Shown here: in pieces, positions 1 to 9,525 of the stretch
Layout of the letters: each line of letters opens with the position of its first letter
Position numbering within the stretch: position 1 is the stretch's first letter
From: DASSFZ01 sp035283185
Lineage (GTDB): Bacteria > Chloroflexota > Anaerolineae > Fen-1058
NCBI GenBank assembly: GCA_035283185.1
Contig: DATEUJ010000144.1
Span: 1-64,000, forward strand
Direction: 5' to 3'
Length of the DNA: 64,000 bases
Notes under the pieces: generated by a model
Told to the model about the DNA's origin: nothing
Database searches by the model: none
What the model saw: only the letters and a program-made list of their open reading frames with translations
Translations under genes and position numbers: made by a program

Positions 1-66
1 GAGCAAAGGGCATTTCTGGAAGCAGAGATCGACCGGCAAGAAATCAAGACCAAGCGCACAGCCTGA
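1..66 (+). CDS. 3' end of an unidentified gene (partial)
   Basis: An open frame enters from the left edge and stops at a TGA at 64-66, giving a 21-residue charged tail ending in ...IKTKRTA. It is too short to identify. It ends 9 bp before the next gene, so the two are probably co-transcribed. Confidence 0.5.
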   Translation, partial: EQRAFLEAEIDRQEIKTKRTA

Positions 67-75
67 GGGAGTGCT

Positions 76-633
76 ATGCCAGACCCCCACGCGATCATCG
101 ACCAACTTTCCCCCGGCGAAGCCCTGGCGATTCTGAAAACGCTGGCGGCCAGTAATCAGCAACTTGCCAGGCGCATTGCCAAGATGGGGACGGCCTACCT
201 GAGCAAGGTAGATGTGGAAGAGGTGGCTGGTGTCCTGTACGATGAGTTGGACGCTCTGGAAGTCGAGGAAGTCTGGGATCGGTCCGGGAAGACCCGCCAC
301 GGCTATGTTGATACCGGCGAAGCCGCCGATCAGATGATCGAAGAGGTCATTGAGCCGTACCTGGAGCGGCTCAAAAAGCACCAAACGCTTGGCATGTCCA
401 CCGAGGCGAGCAAGTTATGCAGGGGATTGTTGCTGGGTCTGTACCGGTTTGATCGTGAATCCCAATCCGAGTTCAAGAACTGGGCGATTGACGCGCCGGG
501 CGAATTTGCGTTGAGTGTGATAGCTGCTTGGCGAGCCGGCAAGCCAGGTCGGAAGGACGTGAGCGCGCTCAAACAGTTCATCGCCAACGAGTTGGGCGCC
601 TGGGAAGCGCATCTGGTAAGAGCTCTCTCGTAG
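76..633 (+). CDS. Conserved hypothetical protein, 185 aa
   Basis: The 185-residue, acidic, mostly helical protein has no signal peptide or membrane segment and no catalytic motif I can name. The ATG is preceded by GAGGGAG (66-72), which fixes the start. The 9-bp gap to the upstream reading frame suggests an operon with that truncated gene. I do not recognise the family. Confidence 0.7.
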   Translation: MPDPHAIIDQLSPGEALAILKTLAASNQQLARRIAKMGTAYLSKVDVEEVAGVLYDELDALEVEEVWDRSGKTRHGYVDTGEAADQMIEEVIEPYLERLKKHQTLGMSTEASKLCRGLLLGLYRFDRESQSEFKNWAIDAPGEFALSVIAAWRAGKPGRKDVSALKQFIANELGAWEAHLVRALS

Positions 634-715
634 GGTGGCAGCAACTATCGAGTGTATTTTCGACATGACTGTTTGATCGGCGAATTTGAATGCTACCCTA
701 TGGATTAGGAGCAAG

Positions 716-1249
716 GTGACAACGCGCAAGCAACAGTTATCGCGTGAACAGATCAACATCAAACGCGAGGTGGAATACATCGTGCGCCGCGCCGCCGAAC
801 GCGATGCGCGCGTCGTGATGCTCGGCCCGCTCGTCTTCTTTTCGACAGAAACCGGCGATGCCTGGCTGCTCGATCCGAGCGATCAGCTGGCGCTCTGTCT
901 GGCGCGCGACGGCGACCCGCGGCCGGTGAACATCACAGAGTCAGCGGAGACCTTTGCGATTGGCTGGGATATGACCTATCAAATCAGCGGTGATCGATTC
1001 ATCGTCGCTGCCCCGTCGGGTCAAAGCAGGACGATCATCGGCTATCCAATGCGCGAGATCGTCCGCGCGATTCAACGTCCACAAGAATTCAAGCATGGCG
1101 ACCGGCCCGAAGTCGCACAGCAAATCGAGCGGGTCGTTAATACAGGGCACGATCTGTTGTTGGGGCGCAACGAGCCTTGTTGGTGCGGCAGCGGAAAGAA
1201 GTACAAGCATTGCCACATGAAGGCTGATCACGGTTCAGAGCGTCTGTGA
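716..1249 (+). CDS. SEC-C motif protein
   Basis: The C-terminus has a textbook SEC-C zinc motif (RNEPCWCGSGKKYKHCH), the C-x-C...C-H metal site also found at the end of SecA. The first ~140 residues show no known domain. A GTG at 716 preceded by TTAGGAGC is the likely start (177 aa); the frame also extends to a TTG at 686 that lacks a ribosome-binding site. SEC-C domains bind zinc and often mediate protein or ribosome contacts; the specific role here is unknown. Confidence 0.75.
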   Translation: MTTRKQQLSREQINIKREVEYIVRRAAERDARVVMLGPLVFFSTETGDAWLLDPSDQLALCLARDGDPRPVNITESAETFAIGWDMTYQISGDRFIVAAPSGQSRTIIGYPMREIVRAIQRPQEFKHGDRPEVAQQIERVVNTGHDLLLGRNEPCWCGSGKKYKHCHMKADHGSERL

Positions 1250-1584
1250 GCCTGCGAACACTTTTACCTGCCATAGCCTGCCGCGAAGGACAAGTTCAGA
1301 ATGGCAAAAAGGAAACAACACTACCGACCTCGACAAAAGCCTATCGAATCATATCAATCCAACACAAATCAAACCCAATCTCAACGTCGGCCAAACACAA
1401 ATATCGACCGGAAATGCTACTCTACCCATAGATGGGGTTGCATGGGCGTCTGTGGCTCCGCGGGCATTTGGTAGCTTGGAATTACCCGCCGCAAGCCGGT
1501 CGCACCACGTCAGACCATGCCGACTCGCCCCTCGCGGACTCCATCGGCGGCCCAGTCCAGCTTCGCCGCGAGCCGGAGGGTGAC
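1250..1584. other. Intergenic region with one doubtful small ORF
   Basis: The spacer before the histidine kinase is more A-rich than its surroundings. The only candidate is a 57-codon frame at 1301-1474 (+), beginning MAKRKQHYRPRQKP and rich in Asn, Gln, Arg and Lys, with GAAGGA about 10 bp upstream of its ATG. I know no homologue, and it may be chance. No terminator or RNA gene is evident. Confidence 0.3.
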
Positions 1585-3504
1585 ATGAGCACACCACTTC
1601 GCGTTCTGATCGTCGAAGATTCAGAAGACGACACACTATTGGTGTTGCGTGAACTGAGGCGCGGCGGCTATGAGCCGACGTATGAACGGGTTGACACACC
1701 GGATGGCATGAGCGCCGCGCTGAATCGGCAGGCGTGGGACGTCGTCATCTCCGATCACGCCATGCCACACTTTAGCGGGCCGGCCGCGTTGGCACTATTG
1801 CAGGCTCGTAGATTCGACCTGCCCTTCATCATTGTGTCCGGCACTATCGGCGAGGACATGGCTGTGGCCGCCATGAAAGCCGGTGCGCACGACTACTTGA
1901 TGAAGGACAGTCTGGCGCGGCTCGTCCCTGCCGTCGAGCGCGAGCTGCGCGAGGCGGCGATGCGGCAGGAGCGCAAGCGGGCCGAGGAAGCGCGCAAAGC
2001 GCGCGAGCTGGAACTGGAAGCCCTCGTCACCGTCGCAGCGGCGCTACGCGCCGCACCCACCCGCGGCGACATGCTGCCGGTTATCCTCCGTCAAGTGCAT
2101 ATTCTCCTGAAAGCAGACGGCGCGGCGCTCTCGCTGCGCAACCCGGTCACAGGCGAGGCAGCCGTTTCGCTGGCGCGCGGGGCCTGGGAGAACTGGACCG
2201 GCAAGCACCTGCCGCCAGGTGAAGGCATCATTGGGCATGTCATTGCCGATGGTCATCCCTGTCTGGACAACGACGTACAAAGCCATCCGGATGTGGCCCA
2301 ACCTGACCGGACGGGCGATCTCCATGCTGTGGCCTGCGTCCCGCTCCTCGTGCAAGAAGACATTATCGGTGCGTTGGCGATAGGCCGTCAAACCGCCATT
2401 GCCGATCGCGAGCTGCGCCTGCTCGCCTCGATCGGTGATATTGCCGCCAATGCTCTCCACCGCGCCGGGGTCATGGAAACGCTCGAACAGCGAGTGCTTG
2501 AGCGCACCCTCGAAATCCGGCGCGAGCAGGAGCGCACCATGACCATCCTGAACAGTGTGGCGGACGCGGTGCTGGTGACCGGCCTGGACGGCACGCCGGT
2601 GCTGACCAATCCTGTGGCCGACACATTGCTGCGTGAGGACAGCGAGCAGCCGGGAGCGTTTCACAATTGGCTGCGCAGCCTGGCGCCCGGCGCCGGCGCG
2701 CCGAAGGTCACCGTCAGCGGCCGTGTGTGGCAGGCCGCGGTGGCGCACATCCAGGAAGGCGACCGCCAGGTGGGCCAGGTGATCGTCCTGCGCGACATCA
2801 CGCGCCTGGACGAAATCGATCGCCTCAAGACCAAGTTTGTCTCCGATGTCTCCCACGAGTTGCGCACGCCCGTCGCCAACCTGAGCCTGTACCTGCAATT
2901 GCTGGAGCATGGCAAGCCGGAAAAGCATGCCGAATACATGACCATCCTCGAAAACCAGGCGGCGCGCTTGGCGCACCTCATTGAAAACATTCTGGATCTC
3001 TCGCGCCTGGAACGGGACAAAGACGCGCTGGTTTTTGCGCCGGTCGATCTGAACGCGGTGGTGGAGCCGATCGTCACCGCGCATCGACCGCGTGCGGAGG
3101 CGGCCGGCCTGGCATTGATCTTCGAGCCGAGCGCGTCCCTGCCGCGTGTCCGGGCCGAGTCCAACAGACTGTCGCAGGTGGTCGCCAACCTGGTGACCAA
3201 CGCGGTGAACTACACGCCGGCCGGCCAGGTGCGGATCAGGACTTGCCAGACAGGCAAGCAGGTCTGCCTGGAGGTTCAGGACACCGGTATCGGGATCAAC
3301 CCGGGCGACATGCCACATCTGTTTGAGCGTTTCTATCGCGGAACATCCGCCGCGCAGTTGGATATTCCCGGCAGCGGGCTGGGCCTGGGTATTGTCAAAG
3401 AAATCGTCGATCTACATGGCGGCCACATCGAAGTGGAGAGCCGGTTGGGTGAGGGCAGCACCTTTCGGGTATGCCTGCCACTCGCGGAAAGGACGAGCGG
3501 CTGA
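1585..3504 (+). CDS. Histidine kinase with N-terminal receiver, GAF and PAS domains
   Basis: This 639-residue soluble sensor kinase has a receiver domain at ~1-125 (phospho-acceptor Asp57 in VVISDHAMP), a GAF domain at ~165-300, a short coiled linker, a PAS-like region at ~330-420, HisKA with His424 (SDVSHELRTP), and an HATPase with N-box, DTGIGI and GSGLGLGIV. The start is the ATG after GGAGGGTGAC; the frame is open 51 codons further upstream without comparable signals. There is no membrane segment, so it senses a cytoplasmic signal or takes phosphate from a partner kinase. It precedes a second kinase and a receiver protein, suggesting a phosphorelay. Confidence 0.9.
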   Translation: MSTPLRVLIVEDSEDDTLLVLRELRRGGYEPTYERVDTPDGMSAALNRQAWDVVISDHAMPHFSGPAALALLQARRFDLPFIIVSGTIGEDMAVAAMKAGAHDYLMKDSLARLVPAVERELREAAMRQERKRAEEARKARELELEALVTVAAALRAAPTRGDMLPVILRQVHILLKADGAALSLRNPVTGEAAVSLARGAWENWTGKHLPPGEGIIGHVIADGHPCLDNDVQSHPDVAQPDRTGDLHAVACVPLLVQEDIIGALAIGRQTAIADRELRLLASIGDIAANALHRAGVMETLEQRVLERTLEIRREQERTMTILNSVADAVLVTGLDGTPVLTNPVADTLLREDSEQPGAFHNWLRSLAPGAGAPKVTVSGRVWQAAVAHIQEGDRQVGQVIVLRDITRLDEIDRLKTKFVSDVSHELRTPVANLSLYLQLLEHGKPEKHAEYMTILENQAARLAHLIENILDLSRLERDKDALVFAPVDLNAVVEPIVTAHRPRAEAAGLALIFEPSASLPRVRAESNRLSQVVANLVTNAVNYTPAGQVRIRTCQTGKQVCLEVQDTGIGINPGDMPHLFERFYRGTSAAQLDIPGSGLGLGIVKEIVDLHGGHIEVESRLGEGSTFRVCLPLAERTSG

Positions 3505-3584
3505 ACACCGGCCGGCTTTAGGCGATTCCAAGCAGCATGCCCGCTTGTCGGCCTGTGAAGGCCCAGGCAGGGAGGCGAATTGCG

Positions 3585-5411
3585 ATGCGATTTCTGTTCA
3601 GCCTGCGCGTGCGGCTACTGTTGCTGGTGCTGCTCGCCATCATCCCGGCGCTGGGGTCGATCCTGTACCTGGCCTCGGAACAGCGAAATCGTGCTGCCGC
3701 CGACGTGGAGGCGGAGGCTCTGCGCCTGACGCGGCTGGCTGCGAGCAACCACGATCGGCTCATTGAGGGAGCGCGCCAACTGCTCGTCGCCCTGGCGCAG
3801 CTACCCGAGGTGCGCCAGGGTGAGCCGGCTGCGTGCAATGCACTCTTTGGCGAGTTGTTGAAAGAGTACCGTTTCTATACCGGATTCACCGCCGTCAAGC
3901 CCAATGGTGATGTCTTCTGTAGCGCCCCTTTTCTTAGCCAGCCGATCAACTTGCTCGACCGTGCATGGTATCAGCGCCTCATGCAGACCCGCGGCTTCGT
4001 AACGAGCGGCTATCTGATGGGCCGAATCAGCGGAAAGGCGGCCATCGTCGCCGCTTACCCGGTCTTGGACGCGGCGGGCCAAATACAGGCTGTGGTCGCA
4101 GCCGGGCTAGACCTGGCCTGGTTCAATCAACTGGCAGCCCAGGCCCAACTGCCACAGGGAGCAGCGCTCACGGTGATCGACCACACCGGCGTTATCCTGG
4201 CACGCTATCCTGAGCCGGAGAAATGGGTCGGCGAGTCACTCCCGGAGACACCCCTGATCGAGACCATTCTGGCGCAAGGTGAAGGCACGGTGCAACTTCC
4301 CGGCGTGGACGGCGTCGAGCGCCTGTACGCCTTCACCCCGCTGGGCAGCACGCAGGAGATTGATGCCTACGTGAGTATCGGTATTTCGAGAGAGGCCGCG
4401 TTTGCCGACGTCGACCGGGCACTCGCCGCCAGCCTGATGGGACTGGCAGGGGTTGCCGTGCTGGCACTCGGAGCCGTCTGGTTCGGCGGTGACGCCTTTA
4501 TCCTGCGCCGAGTGAATGCCCTGCTGACGGCGACGCGACGGCTGGCAGCCGGCGACCTGAGCACGCGCACCGGCCTGGCTTATGGGCAGGGCGAGGTGAG
4601 CGAGCTGGCGCGTGCTTTCGACGAAATGGCTGATACACTTCAACGGCGCGAGGCTGAGCGCACGCGGGCAGAGCGGGAGATTCGGCGCTTGAACGCAGAA
4701 CTGGAACGACGCGTCATCGAGCGCACCGCTCAGCTGGAGGCCGCCAACAAGGAACTCGAAGCGTTTTCCTATTCCGTTTCACATGACTTGCGCGCGCCGC
4801 TGCGCAGCATCGACGGTTTCAGTCAGGTGCTGCTGGAAGACTACGCAGACCGGCTCGATGAAACCGGCCAGAACTATCTGCGTCGCGTGTGCGCCGCCAG
4901 CCAACGCATGGCACGGCTGATTGATGATTTGCTCCAGCTATCGCGCGTCACGCGCGCCGAGATGCGTCGCGAGCAGGTTGACCTCACAGCGCTGGCGCGG
5001 GCCGTAGCGGCGGAACTTCAGAAAACGCAGCCGGGACGACAGGCGGAGTTCGTCATCGCAGATGGGCTGGCCGCCGAAGGGGATGCGCACCTTCTACGCG
5101 TGGTGCTGGATAACCTGCTTGGCAATGCCGCGAAGTTCACCGGCAAGCAATCGGAAGCGCGGATTGAATTCGGCATCATCCATGAAAATGAGGAGCTGGT
5201 GTTTTTTGTGCGCGACAACGGTGCCGGTTTCGATATGGTCTATGCCCATAAGCTGTTCGGCGCTTTCCAGCGCCTGCACGCGATGGGCGAGTTTCCCGGC
5301 ATCGGCATCGGCCTGGCGACGGTGCAGCGCATCATTCACCGCCACGGTGGGCGCGTGTGGGCGGAAGGTGCGGTCGGAAAAGGAGCGGCATTTTACTTCA
5401 CGCTGGGATAG
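3585..5411 (+). CDS. Membrane sensor histidine kinase (extracytoplasmic sensor, HAMP, HisKA)
   Basis: The 608-residue protein has one N-terminal membrane helix (LLLLVLLAIIPALGSILYL), a ~250-residue extracytoplasmic Cache/PAS-like sensor, a second helix (LAGVAVLALGAVWF), HAMP, a phytochrome-type HisKA with His400 (SYSVSHDLRAPLRSIDGF) and an HATPase ending IGIGLATVQRIIHRHGG. GGGAGG upstream favours the ATG at 3585 over one 16 codons earlier. The SVSHDLRAPLR kinase class commonly pairs with Rcp1-type receivers, and the next gene is one, 11 bp downstream. Confidence 0.9.
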   Translation: MRFLFSLRVRLLLLVLLAIIPALGSILYLASEQRNRAAADVEAEALRLTRLAASNHDRLIEGARQLLVALAQLPEVRQGEPAACNALFGELLKEYRFYTGFTAVKPNGDVFCSAPFLSQPINLLDRAWYQRLMQTRGFVTSGYLMGRISGKAAIVAAYPVLDAAGQIQAVVAAGLDLAWFNQLAAQAQLPQGAALTVIDHTGVILARYPEPEKWVGESLPETPLIETILAQGEGTVQLPGVDGVERLYAFTPLGSTQEIDAYVSIGISREAAFADVDRALAASLMGLAGVAVLALGAVWFGGDAFILRRVNALLTATRRLAAGDLSTRTGLAYGQGEVSELARAFDEMADTLQRREAERTRAEREIRRLNAELERRVIERTAQLEAANKELEAFSYSVSHDLRAPLRSIDGFSQVLLEDYADRLDETGQNYLRRVCAASQRMARLIDDLLQLSRVTRAEMRREQVDLTALARAVAAELQKTQPGRQAEFVIADGLAAEGDAHLLRVVLDNLLGNAAKFTGKQSEARIEFGIIHENEELVFFVRDNGAGFDMVYAHKLFGAFQRLHAMGEFPGIGIGLATVQRIIHRHGGRVWAEGAVGKGAAFYFTLG

Positions 5412-5422
5412 GGGAGCCTGCC

Positions 5423-5863
5423 ATGAACCAGAAAACGATTCTGCTCGTCGAAGACAATCCCGACGACGAGGCCCTGACGCTGCGGGCACTCAAGAAGAAC
5501 AACATCCTGAACGAGGTGGTCATCGCACGAGACGGAGCCGAGGCGCTCGATTATCTCTTCGGCGCCGGCGCATACGCCGCGCGCGACACCCGCAACCAGC
5601 CGGCTGTCATCCTGCTCGACTTGAAGCTACCCAAGATCGACGGCCTGGAAGTGCTGCGCCGCATCCGGGCCGGCGACCGCACCAGGCTCCTGCCGGTAGT
5701 CGTCCTCACCTCGTCGAAGGAAGAGCAGGACCTGCTCAATAGCTACGCACTCGGTGCGAACTCGTGCGTCCGCAAGCCGGTCGACTTCGGCGAATTCGTC
5801 GAAGCGGCGCGGCAACTGGGACTGTACTGGCTCCTCCTGAACGAAGCTCCGCCGAGAAAATGA
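5423..5863 (+). CDS. Rcp1-like single-domain response regulator
   Basis: The 146-residue receiver protein has acidic residues in LLVEDNPDDEAL, phospho-acceptor Asp66 (ILLDLKLPKIDG) and a conserved Lys in VLTSSKEEQD. There is no output domain. Sequence type and length match Rcp1/CheY-like partners of phytochrome-type kinases, which fits its position immediately after the membrane kinase. The start follows GGGGAGCC. Confidence 0.9.
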   Translation: MNQKTILLVEDNPDDEALTLRALKKNNILNEVVIARDGAEALDYLFGAGAYAARDTRNQPAVILLDLKLPKIDGLEVLRRIRAGDRTRLLPVVVLTSSKEEQDLLNSYALGANSCVRKPVDFGEFVEAARQLGLYWLLLNEAPPRK

Positions 5864-5879
5864 TGCGAGTGACGACGGG

Positions 5880-7025
5880 TCAGATGATACCGCCCGCCTT
5901 CAATTGCGCGATTTCGTCGCCGCCCAAACCCCACTCGGTCAGCACCTCCTCGGTATGCTGGCCGGGGAGCGGCGGGGGTATCGGCGTTTCAGGCTTCGTG
6001 CGGCTGAAGCGCGGCGCGGGTGCCGGCTGCATCACACCGCCGACCTCGACAAAAGACTTGCGTGCTTGATTGTGCGGATGCTGCGGCGCTTCGTCCAGGT
6101 CGAGCACCGGCGCGAAACAGGCGTCCGTTCCTTCGAGCAGGGTGCGCCACTCCTCGCGGGTTCTTGAGCGGAACAGCGCCGCCATCTTCTCCTTCAGTGC
6201 AGGCCAACGACGCTTATCCATCTGGGCGGAGAATTCCCGATCGTGAATGCCGCACTTCTCCAGCAGCAGCACGTAGAACTGCGGCTCGAGCGCACCGATC
6301 GCGACCCACTTGCCGTCGGCGCACTCGTATGTCTCGTAGAAATGAGCGCCGCTGTCCAGCACGTTTGTCCCGCGCGCGTCATTCCACACATGCATGGCTT
6401 TCAGCCCGTGGATCATCGCCGTCAGGAGAGCCGAGCCGTCGGTGATCGCCGCGTCCACGACCTGCCCTTGCCCCGATGTGCGAGCTTCGAGTAGCGCGCA
6501 GACGATGCCGAAGGCCAGGAGCATCCCGCCGCCGCCGAAGTCGCCGATCAGCGCCGGCGGCGCGACCGGTCTCTCGCCAACCCGGCCGATAAGGTGAAGC
6601 GCGCCCGATAGCGCGATGTAATTGATGTCGTGGCCGGCCGCGTGGGCCAGAGGCCCGTGCTGTCCCCAGCCGGTCATGCGGCCGTAGACCAGCCGGGGAT
6701 TGCGCGCCAGGCATACGTCCGGCCCCAGCCCGAGCCGTTCCATGACGCCGGGACGAAAGCCTTCTATCAGCGCCTCGGCCCGCTCCACCAATCGCAGCGC
6801 CACGTCGACTCCTCCTGGCCGCTTGAGGTCAATCCCGGCAGATCGCCGCCCCCGGTTCAATACGTCGAGCCGGGGATCGAAGAAGCCCAGGCTGGCCGTG
6901 GCGGCTGATCCCTTGCGGTCGATGCGCACGACTTCGGCGCCCATGTCGGCGAGCAGCATGGCGCAGAAAGGTGCGGGGCCGATGCCGGCGAACTCGACGA
7001 TTTTGATGCCTTGAAGAGGTCCCAT
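5880..7025 (-). CDS. Class III CoA-transferase / alpha-methylacyl-CoA racemase-like protein
   Basis: This 381-residue CaiB/BaiF-family protein begins MGPLQGIKIVEFAGIGPAP. Residues matching the catalytic set of bacterial alpha-methylacyl-CoA racemase are present: Arg91, His132 (GHDINY) and Asp162 (LIGDFGGGG), plus a Glu in YETYEC. It probably epimerises 2-methyl-branched acyl-CoA; a CoA-transferase role is the alternative. Neither this start nor a second ATG at 7052 has a good ribosome-binding site. It converges on the upstream two-component genes and stands alone. Confidence 0.85.
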   Translation of the reverse strand: MGPLQGIKIVEFAGIGPAPFCAMLLADMGAEVVRIDRKGSAATASLGFFDPRLDVLNRGRRSAGIDLKRPGGVDVALRLVERAEALIEGFRPGVMERLGLGPDVCLARNPRLVYGRMTGWGQHGPLAHAAGHDINYIALSGALHLIGRVGERPVAPPALIGDFGGGGMLLAFGIVCALLEARTSGQGQVVDAAITDGSALLTAMIHGLKAMHVWNDARGTNVLDSGAHFYETYECADGKWVAIGALEPQFYVLLLEKCGIHDREFSAQMDKRRWPALKEKMAALFRSRTREEWRTLLEGTDACFAPVLDLDEAPQHPHNQARKSFVEVGGVMQPAPAPRFSRTKPETPIPPPLPGQHTEEVLTEWGLGGDEIAQLKAGGII

Positions 7026-7052
7026 ATTCTGATCATGTACTGCCTGGACCAT

Positions 7053-7326
7053 TTGGTTTTGTGCTGGCCAGGCCGCAGTTTCACCGCGATTTCAATCGCC
7101 GAACTGATCACGCATATTGTACAGTGATTTCACACAAGCCCCATAAGCAAGAAAGGCGTGAAGGCACAAAGATTACCGAAAAAACGCGCTCTCCGTGCCT
7201 CCGTGTCTCTGTGGCAGAATTCCATCTTGACACGCCCTTCTTTCCATGCTACCCTGTTCACGCACACTATTGTATGCACAAATGTGAGCAGCGACCTCCT
7301 TCCTGGAAGGGTAACCCTCCCGACAC
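7053..7326. repeat. Intergenic spacer with reiterated words
   Basis: This spacer between divergent genes contains word-like iterations at about 7150-7217: GGCGTGAAGGCACAAAG followed by CTCCGTGCCTCCGTGTCTCTGTGG. It resembles the reiterated-word spacers elsewhere in this window. Promoters for both flanking genes must lie here, but none stands out. Confidence 0.45.
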
Positions 7327-8328
7327 ATGGTCAGACGCTTCACGCCGCCATCCTCCGGCAAGAGTCACAGCGCCTCCGGCGACCAGGTCGATCTGCTGGT
7401 CGACGTCGCGCGCGCCTACTACGAGCAGAACCACAACCAGGACAAGATCGCCAGGAGCCTGGGCATCTCGCGCTCCCAGGTGTCGCGCTACCTGTCGCGG
7501 GCGCGCGAGATGAACATCGTGCAGGTGCGCATCGTCGCTCCCGGCGAGCGCGCTTCGAGTTTGGAGCGCGCGCTCAAGCGCCATTTTCCGCCGCTCAAGG
7601 ATGCGATCGTCGCGTCGGCGTTCAATTCCCAGCCCGATCCATTGCGCAAGACAATTGGGCGCGCTTGCGCGGAGTATCTTGAGCGGAAAGTCCGTCCCGG
7701 CTTGCGGCTGTGCATCGGGTCGGGCCGCACGCTCCACGAGGTGATCCACTGGATCCACCCCCGGCGCGTGCCTGACGTGTCGATCGTGCAGGCGATGGGC
7801 AGCGTCGGCCACGAGGCAATGAACGTCGACTTCGGCGAGCTGGCGCGCGCGGCCGGCCACGCCTTCGGCGCGCGCGTGTATTACCTGAACGCACCTGCGA
7901 TCCTCGGATCGGGAAGCGCCGAGGCGCTCGCGGCGGCCAACCCGTCGATCCGCGAATCGCTGCAGCTTGCCCGGTCGGCGGACGTGTACGTCGTCGGCGT
8001 CGGGTCTATCGAGAGCGATCTGATCTTCACGCGCGCCGGCTTGATCAAGCCTGAGGAGCTCGATCAGCTCACTCGCGCCGGCGCAGTGGGCGACGTGTGT
8101 GGACGCTTCTTCGACCGGCGCGGGCGCGAGGTGGTCAGCCCGTTCGACGATCGGGTCGTCGGCATTCGACTGGACGATCTGCGCGGCGGCGGCTTCACGA
8201 TCGGCGTCGCCGGCGGAGCGGACAAGGTCGCGCCGCTGCTCGGCGCGCTGCGCGGCGGCCTGTTCAAGGCGCTCGTGACCGACGAGCACACCGCGCGCAG
8301 CCTGCTCGATCTCGACCAGAGCGTGTGA
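7327..8328 (+). CDS. SorC/DeoR-type sugar-binding transcriptional regulator
   Basis: The 333-residue protein has an N-terminal helix-turn-helix (QDKIARSLGISRSQVSRYL) and a C-terminal SorC sugar-phosphate-binding domain with a GSGRTLHEVI-type phosphate loop. SorC-family proteins respond to phosphorylated sugars and control adjacent catabolic operons. It lies at the head of the ABC transporter and sugar-enzyme genes and in the same direction, so it is the likely local regulator. Confidence 0.9.
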   Translation: MVRRFTPPSSGKSHSASGDQVDLLVDVARAYYEQNHNQDKIARSLGISRSQVSRYLSRAREMNIVQVRIVAPGERASSLERALKRHFPPLKDAIVASAFNSQPDPLRKTIGRACAEYLERKVRPGLRLCIGSGRTLHEVIHWIHPRRVPDVSIVQAMGSVGHEAMNVDFGELARAAGHAFGARVYYLNAPAILGSGSAEALAAANPSIRESLQLARSADVYVVGVGSIESDLIFTRAGLIKPEELDQLTRAGAVGDVCGRFFDRRGREVVSPFDDRVVGIRLDDLRGGGFTIGVAGGADKVAPLLGALRGGLFKALVTDEHTARSLLDLDQSV

Positions 8329-8338
8329 GGCGAAGGAG

Positions 8339-8428
8339 GTGATCGGCAAAATCCAAACTTCAAAACTCAAACTCCAAAATTCAAAGCCCGGTCGTATCCA
8401 CCTGACACACTCTCAAGGAGGAGTTGAC
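8339..8428 (+). promoter_or_regulatory. Leader before the binding-protein gene
   Basis: The 100-bp gap contains an iterated A-rich stretch (AACTTCAAAACTCAAACTCC and similar) and ends in a very strong ribosome-binding site, AAGGAGGAG, 5 bp before the ATG at 8429. The strong site fits the high expression usual for binding proteins. Confidence 0.45.
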
Positions 8429-9430
8429 ATGAAGAAGCTCGCCATTGTCCTGGTCGCGGCGATCGCGCTGTCCGCCTGCGGCGGCGCCGCCACACCCGCC
8501 CCACCGAAGCCGAACCTGACGACGCAAGGACTCGGCACGGCCGACAATCTGGTCCCGACGCAGGCGGAGATCGACGCCGCCAAGCAAGTGCTCGGCGACA
8601 GTGGCTTGGTCGGCATCGTCGCCTGCACGCTGAGCACCGAGTATCACTCGACCGTCCCGAACGCGGCCAAAGCCCGCGCCGACGAGCTTGGGATCAAGGT
8701 CGAGATCTTCGACTCCGAAGTGAAAGCGGAGAAGCAGATCTCGGCGATCGAGAACTTCGTCTCGAAGGGCGCCGACGCGATCGTGCTGTGCGTGCTCGAT
8801 CCGAAGGTGATCGAGGCGGCCGTGAAGGAAGCGGCCGACGCGGGCGTGTTCATCATCCAGTACGCCGGGCGCGAGTCGGCAGTGAACGGCATCGGCATCA
8901 GCATCGAGGACGCCGACCTCGGCTGCGCGGCGGGCGAGATTGCCGGCGACCTGATCGTCGCCGAGAAGGGCGGCGAGGCCACCGTCGCCATCCTAGACTA
9001 TCCTGACCTGCCGCAGGTCGTCGTGCGCGCCGACAACATCGAGAAGTGCCTGAAGGAGAAAGCGCCAAATGTGAACATCGTTGGCCGCTTCCTGGGCGGC
9101 ACGACGGAGAACGGCCTGAAGTCGATGGAGACTGCGCTGCAGGCTAACCCCGACATCGACGTCGTGGTCAGCATCAACGACGCCGGCGCGTATGGCGCGC
9201 TGACGGCGCTGGAGGCTGCCGGCAAAGACCCCGAGACGACGATCGTCGTCGGCATCGACGCCGAACAGCAGGCCAAGGATCTGATCGAGCAGGGCGGCTA
9301 CTACCGCGGCACGGTCGACACCGCGCCGGCCACGACCGGCGAGATGGCGATCAACGCCGCTGTGAAGATCCTCTCCAGCGCCACCGTGGCCAAGAACATC
9401 CGCGTGCCCGTCGAGAAGGTGACCGAATAG
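8429..9430 (+). CDS. Sugar ABC transporter substrate-binding lipoprotein
   Basis: The 333-residue precursor has a lipoprotein signal (MKKLAIVLVAAIALSACGG; Cys17 lipidated) followed by a Peripla_BP_4 / RbsB-like fold. It would capture a sugar outside the membrane and deliver it to the permease at 11783. The frame remains open 30 codons upstream, but AAGGAGGAG and the signal peptide fix the start. The ligand is not deducible; the downstream GatZ-, PfkB- and SIS-type enzymes suggest a galactose-, tagatose- or amino-sugar-related compound. Confidence 0.92.
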   Translation: MKKLAIVLVAAIALSACGGAATPAPPKPNLTTQGLGTADNLVPTQAEIDAAKQVLGDSGLVGIVACTLSTEYHSTVPNAAKARADELGIKVEIFDSEVKAEKQISAIENFVSKGADAIVLCVLDPKVIEAAVKEAADAGVFIIQYAGRESAVNGIGISIEDADLGCAAGEIAGDLIVAEKGGEATVAILDYPDLPQVVVRADNIEKCLKEKAPNVNIVGRFLGGTTENGLKSMETALQANPDIDVVVSINDAGAYGALTALEAAGKDPETTIVVGIDAEQQAKDLIEQGGYYRGTVDTAPATTGEMAINAAVKILSSATVAKNIRVPVEKVTE

Positions 9431-9458
9431 ATTCCGAAGTAGACGTGAACCGTGACGA

Positions 9459-9491
9459 GTGATGCGTGATAAGTCACGCATTACGCATCAC
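9459..9491 (+). repeat. Nested hairpin after the binding-protein gene
   Basis: A 9-bp perfect stem (GTGATGCGT at 9459-9467 with ACGCATCAC at 9483-9491) surrounds alternative inner pairing (GCGTGA with TCACGC). It lies 28 bp after the stop codon. It could stabilise the upstream mRNA or act as a partial terminator, but its reiterated-word make-up matches other spacers here. Confidence 0.45.
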
Positions 9492-9525
9492 GTTTTACGC
9501 TTGCTCGGTTAACCATAGGTAGCAC

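Noticed and set aside
1246..1431. 61-codon frame after the SEC-C gene
   Set aside because: It has no ribosome-binding site of its own, overlaps the previous stop and shows no protein-like pattern.
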